Origin: DATLYF01 sp035575095
GTDB lineage: Bacteria > Pseudomonadota > Gammaproteobacteria > Competibacterales > Competibacteraceae
NCBI GenBank assembly: GCA_035575095.1
Contig: DATLYF010000172.1
Coordinates: 1-30,680, forward strand
Length of the DNA: 30,680 nucleotides
Direction of reading: 5' to 3'
A program made the position numbers and the translations under genes. Of this stretch, positions 22,541-30,680 are shown piece after piece. The notes beneath the pieces are model-generated. The model was not told the origin of the DNA and did no database searches. It worked only from the letters and a program-made list of their open reading frames with translations. Numbering within the stretch: position 1 is the first letter of the stretch; every line of letters starts with the position of its first letter.

Positions 22541-23605
22541 ATGATTCATCCGCAATGGCGCGAGTTTCTGCAGAGCCTGGGAGCCCGCCCGGGCACAGAC
22601 CCCGGCGCGGCAGTCGAAGACTTCGGCGATGCCGCGGCCGAGCGGCAGGCTGCCGTGGACGGCGACGTGCTCTGCGACCTCTCCCCGCTCGCTCTGCTTG
22701 CCATCGCCGGTGCCGATGCCGTCGCCTTCCTGCAAGGGCAATTGACCAACGATGTGCAGCGGGTCGATGCCAGCCACAGCCAGCTCACCGCCCATTGCAA
22801 CCCCAAGGGCCGCATGCTGTTCCTCGGCCGGCTGCTGCGCCACGCCGAGGAGGGCTTGCTGCTGTGCCTGCCGCAGCCGCTGCTGGATACGGCACTGAAG
22901 CGGCTGCGGTTGTACGTGCTGCGCGCTAAGGTTGCTCTGGCGGACCGCAGTGTTGAACTGGCGCGCCTGGGCGTGGCCGGCCCACAGGCTCTGGCGCGCC
23001 TGGCGCAGCGGCTAGGACCGCTGCCGGAGGCCGCCGATGCCTGCCGGCATTATGACGGGCTGAGTGTGGTACGCCTGCCGGGCCCGCGCCCGCGGGTCAT
23101 GCTCATCGGCCCCGTGGTGCAGTGCCGGAGTCTGTGGCAGGAACTGGCGGCGCTGGCGCGCCCGGCGGGCTACCACGCCTGGCGGCTGCTGGATATCCTC
23201 GCCGGCCTGCCCTCCCTGCATCCAACCACGGTAGAGGCATTCGTACCGCAGATGGTCAATCTGCAATTGCTCAACGGCGTGAGCTTCAGGAAGGGCTGCT
23301 ATACCGGCCAGGAGATCGTCGCCCGCACCGAGTATCTGGGCAAGCTCAAGCGGCGCATGTATCTGGCGCGGGTGGCCAGCGACGAGCCGCCCGCCCCCGG
23401 CAGCCCGCTGTACTCGCCCCAAGCCGATCCCGGCCAGGAGACCGGCCGGGTGGTAGACGCCGTGTCCCATCCCGCGGGCGGCAGCGTGCTGCTGGCGGTG
23501 TGCCTGATCGCCTGCGCCGAGGGCGGTGAGGTACGGCTGGGCGGCGCAGCTGGTCCGCGCCTAGCGTTCCAGCCCTTGCCCTATCCGTTGCCGACCGGAA
23601 ACTGA
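22541..23605 (+). CDS. ygfZ: Folate-binding protein YgfZ (Fe-S cluster maintenance)
   Basis: A 354-residue protein of the GcvT-like YgfZ/IBA57 family, which uses tetrahydrofolate and helps build or repair [4Fe-4S] enzymes. The diagnostic KGCYTGQEIVART motif is at about 251-263, with the key cysteine C253. The GcvT-like N-terminal region shows DLSPLALLAIAGADAVAFLQ and QLTNDV. The length is slightly above the 326 residues of E. coli. The ATG at 22541 is preceded by AGGA; the upstream in-frame stretch is not homologous. It is divergent from the SDHAF4-type gene, next to the sdh genes whose SdhB needs Fe-S clusters. Confidence 0.95.
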   Translation: MIHPQWREFLQSLGARPGTDPGAAVEDFGDAAAERQAAVDGDVLCDLSPLALLAIAGADAVAFLQGQLTNDVQRVDASHSQLTAHCNPKGRMLFLGRLLRHAEEGLLLCLPQPLLDTALKRLRLYVLRAKVALADRSVELARLGVAGPQALARLAQRLGPLPEAADACRHYDGLSVVRLPGPRPRVMLIGPVVQCRSLWQELAALARPAGYHAWRLLDILAGLPSLHPTTVEAFVPQMVNLQLLNGVSFRKGCYTGQEIVARTEYLGKLKRRMYLARVASDEPPAPGSPLYSPQADPGQETGRVVDAVSHPAGGSVLLAVCLIACAEGGEVRLGGAAGPRLAFQPLPYPLPTGN

Positions 23606-23753
23606 GTCATCCGGGAGGGGGATGCATTGCCATGGCCCTGCTGGATATTCCCATGTCGCCGGGAGATAAAGCTTTGCGCAGGGCATGCGCGTATCATCCC
23701 GCGGTGCGCCGAAATCCCCGGCAACGATCCACGAACCCGCGAGGAGAGACCCC

Positions 23754-24017
23754 ATGGCCTTCGAACTGGCTTACGACCTGAGCATCGCCGTCGACAACGA
23801 GGTAGTGTTCGTGAAGAGTGACGACTGGCACCGCAAGGTACGGGTGCTGATCACCGAGTGCCAAGAGGAGCATGGCAGCCTCAGCTTCACCGGCCACTCC
23901 CTGGGCAGCTCCTACCCGCCCATCAAGGCCGCCAAGAAAGACGAGATTCCGGTGGTGGTCAAGGGCCGCTTCCAGCGCCAAGGCGACAAGCTGGTAGGCG
24001 AGCTGACACCGGCCTGA
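23754..24017 (+). CDS. Small protein of unknown function (87 residues)
   Basis: I do not recognise this family. The 87-residue product has no signal peptide, transmembrane segment or cysteine pair. It alternates short hydrophobic strands (LAYDLSIAV, NEVVFVK, RKVRVLITEC, EIPVVVKGRF, DKLVGEL) with polar turns, suggesting a small beta-rich domain. Support for its being real comes from a good GGAG site in GAGGAGAG before the ATG, compact fit between ygfZ and the convergent S9 peptidase (10-base gap), and composition like a normal soluble protein. The 148 bases before it show no convincing promoter, so it may be read through from ygfZ. Confidence 0.7.
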   Translation: MAFELAYDLSIAVDNEVVFVKSDDWHRKVRVLITECQEEHGSLSFTGHSLGSSYPPIKAAKKDEIPVVVKGRFQRQGDKLVGELTPA

Positions 24018-24027
24018 TGCGGCGCTT

Positions 24028-25944
24028 TCAAGCCAGGTTCTCGATGGCGACCGGTTCCACCGCCTCCACCAGCGGGAAGCCGAAGATACGGGAATAGAAA
24101 TACAGTTCGCCCTCCAGACAGCGGCGGATGGTGTCACCGCGCTTGAAGCCATGCCCCTCTTCGGTGAAGCTCAGATAAGCCACCGGGATGCCCCGCGCGC
24201 GCAGCGCTGCCACCATGCCCTCGGCCTGGTTGGGCGGCACGATGCGATCCTGCAGACCCTGGAAGAAGATCACAGGACAGGACAGGCGCTCGGCAAAGTG
24301 GATGGGCGAGCGCTGGCGATAGACCTCCCGAGCCTCGGGATAGGGTCCCACCAAGCGCTCCAGGTAGCGCGATTCGAACTTGTGGGTGTCGCGCGCCAGC
24401 AACTCCAGGTCGCTGATGCCGTAGTAGCTGGCGCCGGCCCTGAAGGTATCGGTGAAGGCCAGCGCCGCCAGAGTGGTGTAGCCGCCGGCGCTGCCGCCGC
24501 GGATGATGAGCCGCTCGCCATCGGCCAGCCCCTGCGCCACCAGCCAGCGGGCACCGTGCACGCAGTCGGCCACGTCCACCACGCCCCAGCGCCCGTCCAG
24601 GCGCTGGCGGTAGGCGCGGCCGTAGCCGCTGCTGCCGCCGTAGTTGACATCCAGCACGGCAAAACCGCGACTGGTCCAGTACTGGATGGCCAGGTTCAGG
24701 GCCGTGCTCGCCGCCGAGGTGGGACCGCCGTGACTCAGCACCCGCAGCGGCGGGCGCTCGTCCGGCGCTGCCCGATAATCGCGATTGACGGGCGGATAGT
24801 AGAAGCCGTGCGCGGTCTCCCCTTCCAGGCTGGCAAAGCTGATCGGCTGCGGCCGCGCCAGATAACCCGGGTCCAGCTCCACCTGCAGCGAGCGGCGCAG
24901 CTCACGGCATTGGCCAGCGCCCCACTCCACGACGGCCGGCGCGCGGTCGGGGGCGGCGCCGACGAACACCGCCCGCCCGCCGTCGGCGGCGACGAACTCC
25001 ACCTCGCTATAGGGGGTCTCGAGGGGCGTGAACGCCTGCCCGATGAGCGTCAGCAGGCCAAGCCGCCACAGCCCCTGCTGGCAGTAAGCCAGTAGCACCC
25101 GGTCGGCGTCCAGGAAGGCGTAGCTGGACATGCCGAAGACCCAGGCCGGGCGCGCGCATTCGGCCGCCATGACCAGCACCGGCCGCGCCCGCGCCGGTTC
25201 TTGGCGGTACAGATTCCACCAGCCACTGCGGTCCGACATGAAATACAGGATGCCGTCCGGCGACCACTCGGGCTGGACGATGGCCTCCTCGGCGCCGCCA
25301 GCGATCTTGCCGGCCGAACCCAGACCGTGCGAGCCGATTTCGGCCAGCCACAGCTCGCAGCCGTCCCAGGGCATGTTGGGATGATCCCAGCACAGCCAGG
25401 CGAGCCGGTCGCCCTGCGGATGGGGGCGCGGGCAGGCGTAGAAATCCCGTCCCTGGTGCAACACCTGCACCGCACCCGTATCCACGGCGATGCGCACCAG
25501 GCGGTTCAGCGCCTCGCCGCCTGCGCCCGGATGTTCCTCCTGCACCGCATAGAGCCAGCGCCGATCGGGGGAGACGGTGAGATCGGCATAGCGCACATCA
25601 CCCATGGCGGCCGTCAACGGCTGGGGTGTGTCCCCCGGCTGCAGGCGGTAGATGCGCTGATCGGCGGCGTGGACGAAATACACCAGCCCTTCGGCTACCG
25701 TATAGGCGCCGCCCCCCATCTCGTGCACCTTGCTCAGCGCGCTCCAGGGCGCTGGCAGCACATCCGCCACCGTGCCCTCGCCGCGCCGGCGCACGATCAC
25801 GCAGCGCCCGGCTTCGGCCGGACGCGCTTCCAGCCAGTACACGTCGGGGCCGTCCAGACGCGGATGACTCAGCCCCACCGTGCCGCCGACGATGAAGGCG
25901 CTGGTGATGGGGGAGTACCAGGAGCCATAGGGAGCGCTGGGCAT
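24028..25944 (-). CDS. S9 family peptidase (prolyl oligopeptidase / acylaminoacyl-peptidase type)
   Basis: A 638-residue serine peptidase. The N-terminal 380 residues form a beta-propeller-like region with repeats such as PEWSPDGILYFMSDRSGWWN. The alpha/beta-hydrolase domain carries the triad S485 in GGSAGGYTT, D566 in LQDRIVPPNQ and H598 in EEGHGF. An oxyanion-type SHGGPT motif precedes it. No signal peptide is seen, so it is probably cytoplasmic, cutting short peptides or removing N-terminal blocked residues. The ATG at 25944 begins MPSAPYGSWYSPITS, a typical family start; upstream in-frame ATG codons lack a ribosome site. It is divergent from gshA. Confidence 0.9.
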   Translation of the reverse strand: MPSAPYGSWYSPITSAFIVGGTVGLSHPRLDGPDVYWLEARPAEAGRCVIVRRRGEGTVADVLPAPWSALSKVHEMGGGAYTVAEGLVYFVHAADQRIYRLQPGDTPQPLTAAMGDVRYADLTVSPDRRWLYAVQEEHPGAGGEALNRLVRIAVDTGAVQVLHQGRDFYACPRPHPQGDRLAWLCWDHPNMPWDGCELWLAEIGSHGLGSAGKIAGGAEEAIVQPEWSPDGILYFMSDRSGWWNLYRQEPARARPVLVMAAECARPAWVFGMSSYAFLDADRVLLAYCQQGLWRLGLLTLIGQAFTPLETPYSEVEFVAADGGRAVFVGAAPDRAPAVVEWGAGQCRELRRSLQVELDPGYLARPQPISFASLEGETAHGFYYPPVNRDYRAAPDERPPLRVLSHGGPTSAASTALNLAIQYWTSRGFAVLDVNYGGSSGYGRAYRQRLDGRWGVVDVADCVHGARWLVAQGLADGERLIIRGGSAGGYTTLAALAFTDTFRAGASYYGISDLELLARDTHKFESRYLERLVGPYPEAREVYRQRSPIHFAERLSCPVIFFQGLQDRIVPPNQAEGMVAALRARGIPVAYLSFTEEGHGFKRGDTIRRCLEGELYFYSRIFGFPLVEAVEPVAIENLA

Positions 25945-25952
25945 GGCATCTC

Positions 25953-25975
25953 GCAGGGTGGTTGACCGACCCTGC
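25953..25975. promoter_or_regulatory. Inverted repeat before the S9 peptidase gene
   Basis: A perfect 7-base dyad GCAGGGT/ACCCTGC separated by 9 bases, ending 9 bases from the peptidase ATG. On the minus strand it overlaps the predicted transcription start of the candidate promoter at 25976-26004. It may be an operator or a leader hairpin that covers the ribosome site. No known regulator site was recognised. Confidence 0.4.
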
Positions 25976-26004
25976 ATGCTAGCGCGCTTTGCCGCACCGA
26001 CCAA
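25976..26004 (-). promoter_or_regulatory. Candidate promoter of the S9 peptidase gene
   Basis: On the minus strand TTGGTC (26004-25999) and TAGCAT (25981-25976) are spaced by 17 bases. The boxes match the sigma-70 consensus at 3 and 4 of 6 positions, so support comes mainly from the spacing and position just before the gene. Confidence 0.3.
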
Positions 26005-26009
26005 GGGCG

Positions 26010-26028
26010 CAGCCAAGCTTTTTGGCTG
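26010..26028. repeat. Short inverted repeat in the S9 peptidase-gshA spacer
   Basis: CAGCCAA (26010-26016) and TTGGCTG (26022-26028) form a perfect 7-bp stem around GCTTT. It lies in the middle of the 176-base divergent spacer, about 90 bases before gshA. It could be an operator for either gene; nothing links it to a named regulator. Confidence 0.4.
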
Positions 26029-26120
26029 GAAACCCGCATGGCGACATTAGGGCGGATGATTTCCTGAGCGAAATAGCGCAGAATTTGCCCGCTCCCAACG
26101 CACTACAGCAGGATGGCTCC

Positions 26121-27695
26121 GTGTCCCGCGTATTCGAGAAACGCCTGTCCCGCTTCATCAATGCCGGCCAGCCCGATCTGCTCCAGGATGCCCTGGTCGG
26201 CCTGGAAAAGGAAACCCTGCGGGTCTCATCCGAGGGCCTGATCGCCCAGACTCCGCATCCGGAGGTGCTGGGTTCAGCGCTCACTCACCCCTATATCACC
26301 ACCGACTACTCCGAGGCGCTGCTGGAGTTCATCACCCCGCCCTTCCCCGATCCGCGGCAGACGCTAGATTTCCTCGAGGACATCCACCGCTTCGTCTACA
26401 ACCAAGTGCGCGAGGAAATGCTGTGGGCCACCAGCATGCCCTGCGTAGTGGCCGGCGAGACCAGCATCCCCATCGCCCGCTATGGCAGCTCCAACGCCGG
26501 GCGCATGAAGCACCTCTACCGGGTCGGCCTGGGCTACCGCTACGGCAAGGTGATGCAGGTCATCTCCGGGGTGCATTTCAATTTCTCCATGGGCGATGGC
26601 TTCTGGGAGGCGTTCCGCGAACTGGAGCAGAGCCGCGAGCCGCTGCAGGATTTCCGCTCGGCCGGCTACTTCGCCCTGTGCCGCAACCTGCTGCGCCTGG
26701 GCTGGCTGATTCCCTACCTGTTCGGGGCTTCGCCGGCACTGTGCCGCTCCTTCCTTGGCGGGCGCTTGCGCCCGGGGTTGGTGGACCTGGACGGCCACAG
26801 CTACGGCGTTCCGCAGGGCACCTCGCTGCGCCTCTCCGATCTCGGCTACAGCAACCAGAAATCCGGCTTCAGCATCTCCTACAACAGCCTGGAGCAGTAC
26901 ATCAAGGACCTGACCTGGGCCATCAGCACGCCCTCGCCGCGCTTCCAGGCGATCGGCGTCAAGGTCAACGGCGAGTACCGCCAGCTCAACGCCAACCTCC
27001 TGCAGATCGAGAACGAGTACTACGCCACCATTCGCCCCAAGCAGGTCCTGCAGGGCGAGGAAAAGCCCACCCTCGCCCTGCATCGGCGCGGCGTGCAGTA
27101 CGTGGAACTACGCTCCCTGGACGTCTCGCCCTTCGCCCCCCTGGGCGTGAGCGAAGAGCAGATGCGCTTCGTCCAGGCCCTGCTGCTCTACTGCCTGTTC
27201 GCGGAGGCGCCACCGCTGGATCCCGCCGCGCGCGATGGCGCCAGCCATAACCAGCTCGCCACCGCCATGGAGGGGCGTGCCCCCGGCTTCACCCTCAACC
27301 GCGACGGGCGCGCCATGCTCCTGCGCGACTGGGGGCTGGAGGTGTGCGACGCCCTGCAGGGCTTCTGCGAGCTGCTCGATCTCGGCCACGACGAGCGGCC
27401 GTATCAGCGTGCGCTAGAGCAAGCCCGCGCCGCTCTGCGCGATCCCGCACTCACCCCCTCGGCCCGGGTGCTGGCGGAAATGCGCGAACGCGACGAGACC
27501 TTCTTCCAGTTCGCCCGCCGCTGGTCCCTGGCACACCAGGCCCATTTCACCGACCTCGGCCCCGACCCCGAGCGCACGCCCTTCTTCGTCGACGCCGCCG
27601 CCGAATCCATCGAGCGGCAGCGCCGCATGGAAGCCAGCGACCGCATGTCGTTCGACGAGTACCTACAGCACTACTTCGAGCAACACCTGCCCTGA
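26121..27695 (+). CDS. gshA: Glutamate-cysteine ligase
   Basis: A 524-residue enzyme of the proteobacterial GshA type (E. coli 518). It joins glutamate and cysteine with ATP, the first and rate-limiting step of glutathione synthesis. Recognisable blocks include GLEKETLRVSSEG, HPYITTDYSEALLEFITPP, VISGVHFNFSM and RGVQYVELRSLDVSPFAP. The start is a GTG at 26121 with AGGA 8-11 bases upstream; no in-frame ATG is available near it, and the protein MSRVFEKRLSRF matches the family start. maeB follows after 35 bases and may be co-transcribed. Confidence 0.96.
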   Translation: MSRVFEKRLSRFINAGQPDLLQDALVGLEKETLRVSSEGLIAQTPHPEVLGSALTHPYITTDYSEALLEFITPPFPDPRQTLDFLEDIHRFVYNQVREEMLWATSMPCVVAGETSIPIARYGSSNAGRMKHLYRVGLGYRYGKVMQVISGVHFNFSMGDGFWEAFRELEQSREPLQDFRSAGYFALCRNLLRLGWLIPYLFGASPALCRSFLGGRLRPGLVDLDGHSYGVPQGTSLRLSDLGYSNQKSGFSISYNSLEQYIKDLTWAISTPSPRFQAIGVKVNGEYRQLNANLLQIENEYYATIRPKQVLQGEEKPTLALHRRGVQYVELRSLDVSPFAPLGVSEEQMRFVQALLLYCLFAEAPPLDPAARDGASHNQLATAMEGRAPGFTLNRDGRAMLLRDWGLEVCDALQGFCELLDLGHDERPYQRALEQARAALRDPALTPSARVLAEMRERDETFFQFARRWSLAHQAHFTDLGPDPERTPFFVDAAAESIERQRRMEASDRMSFDEYLQHYFEQHLP

Positions 27696-27730
27696 ACCCT
27701 TCCGTCAAGCACTCCTGCCTGGACGCGACC

Positions 27731-30004
<2,274 letters not shown>

Positions 30005-30007
30005 CCA

Positions 30008-30625
30008 ATGCCCCTTACCACCTGGTTAGCCTTTCTCGCCGCCAGCATCGTGCTCAGCGTCACCCCCGGACCGGGGGTGGTGAACACCATGAGCAATGCG
30101 CTGAGTTACGGCTGGCGCCGCAGCCTGGCGGCCATCTTCGGGCTGCAGGCGGGCCTGGCCGGCACCATCGTGCTGGTCGGCGTGGGCCTGGGCTCGCTGA
30201 TTGCCGCCTCCAGCACCGCCTTTACTGCGCTCAAGTGGCTGGGGGTGGGCTATCTCATTTATCTCGGCTGGGAGAAGTGGCGGGCCTGCGCCGAGTTCGC
30301 CGTGGATAGCAGCCGGCCCGCGCCCTCGCCCTGGAAGCTGTTCAACCAGGCGGTACTGGTCAACTTGACCAACCCCAAGGCCATCGTCTTCCTGGTGGCC
30401 TTCTTCCCGCAGTTCATCGACCCGGCCCGTTCCTATACCGAGCAGGTTGCGCTCATGGGATTTACCGCTATCGTCGTCGACACGCTGGTGATGACCGGCA
30501 TTGCCGGTCTGGCCGCGCAGTTGCGCCGCTACGTGCAGGACCCGCGCTGCATGCGGCTACAGAACCGGCTGTTCGGCGGACTGTTCATGGGCGCCGGAAT
30601 GCTGCTGGCCACCGCCAAGTCTTGA
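30008..30625 (+). CDS. LysE/RhtB-family amino acid exporter
   Basis: A 205-residue inner-membrane protein of the LysE superfamily. The N-terminal VLSVTPGPGVVNTMSNALSYG (about 16-36) is the family signature, as are WLGVGYLIYLGWEKWR and the internal LVNLTNPKAIVFLVAFFPQF. Six hydrophobic segments are visible. Members export amino acids such as lysine, homoserine or threonine; the substrate cannot be told from sequence. It begins 4 bases after the maeB stop and is probably co-transcribed with it. Confidence 0.92.
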   Translation: MPLTTWLAFLAASIVLSVTPGPGVVNTMSNALSYGWRRSLAAIFGLQAGLAGTIVLVGVGLGSLIAASSTAFTALKWLGVGYLIYLGWEKWRACAEFAVDSSRPAPSPWKLFNQAVLVNLTNPKAIVFLVAFFPQFIDPARSYTEQVALMGFTAIVVDTLVMTGIAGLAAQLRRYVQDPRCMRLQNRLFGGLFMGAGMLLATAKS

Positions 30626-30648
30626 GCCCTCCACTTCAATGCGTCACG

Positions 30649-30680
30649 GCCGCTACCGCTTCCTCTTGCGCTAGCGGCTT
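30649..30680 (+). terminator. Possible intrinsic terminator after the LysE-family gene
   Basis: GCCGCTA (30649-30655) pairs with TAGCGGC (30672-30678) over a 16-base loop, followed by TT at the window edge. The position, 24 bases after the stop, suits a terminator, but the loop is long and the T-run is cut off by the window end. Confidence 0.3.

Noticed and set aside
27344..27730. N-terminal extension of MaeB back through gshA
   Set aside because: The extension is Arg/Ala-rich shadow of gshA; MTQDLDEAALNYHRKP is the family start.

Overview
The window is a piece of a high-GC proteobacterial chromosome, almost certainly gammaproteobacterial. The strongest pointer is gene order. nadB is divergent from rpoE-rseA-rseB-rseC, which is followed by lepA-lepB-DUF4845-rnc-era-recO, the arrangement known from Pseudomonas and relatives. 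rdgC, rseC and the sdhE-ygfX pair also fit Gammaproteobacteria. A sulfur-oxidising or Chromatiales-like lineage is possible but not shown by anything here. No tRNA, rRNA, CRISPR array, transposase, integrase or phage gene was seen, and no intergenic gap reaches 300 bases. The window is mostly housekeeping DNA.

Layout. Positions 1-2552: the 3' part of a CysB-like LysR regulator overlaps tail-to-tail with phhB, then come rdgC and a PilZ-domain protein. Positions 2582-14234: one long minus-strand block, read from right to left as rpoE, rseA, rseB, rseC (envelope stress sigma factor and its control), lepA, lepB, a DUF4845 membrane protein, rnc, era, recO, acpS, cysM, a PolB-type 3'-5' exonuclease and rlmD. 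Many junctions overlap by 1-8 bases, which suggests translational coupling. Compared with Pseudomonas, mucD is absent after rseC and pdxJ is absent between recO and acpS. A good sigma-E-type promoter lies in front of rpoE.

Positions 14417-17852: nadB (plus strand), then on the minus strand a MaoC-like/phosphate acyltransferase fusion and a tiny RRM-like protein. Positions 17956-22435: a complete succinate dehydrogenase locus on the minus strand. Read from right to left it is a 58-residue SDHAF4-type assembly factor (DUF1674), sdhC, sdhD, sdhA, sdhB, sdhE (the SDHAF2 homologue, for flavinylation) and ygfX. SdhA and SdhB look mitochondrial or alphaproteobacterial rather than E. coli-like, and the SDHAF4 gene is small enough to be missed by ORF callers. 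Positions 22541-30625: ygfZ, a small protein of unknown function, a prolyl-oligopeptidase-family (S9) peptidase, gshA, a two-domain malic enzyme (maeB) and a LysE-family exporter.

The genes fall into several functional sets: envelope stress and protein export (rpoE-rseABC, lepB), RNA processing and ribosome maturation (rnc, era, rlmD, lepA), DNA repair (recO, rdgC, exonuclease), TCA cycle and anaplerosis (sdh, maeB), redox and sulfur metabolism (cysM, gshA, rseC) and Fe-S maintenance (ygfZ). The most interesting items are the hidden SDHAF4 gene with shared sequence motifs on both sides, the hairpin pair inside the sdh cluster, the MaoC domain that has lost its usual catalytic motif, and two small uncharacterised proteins.
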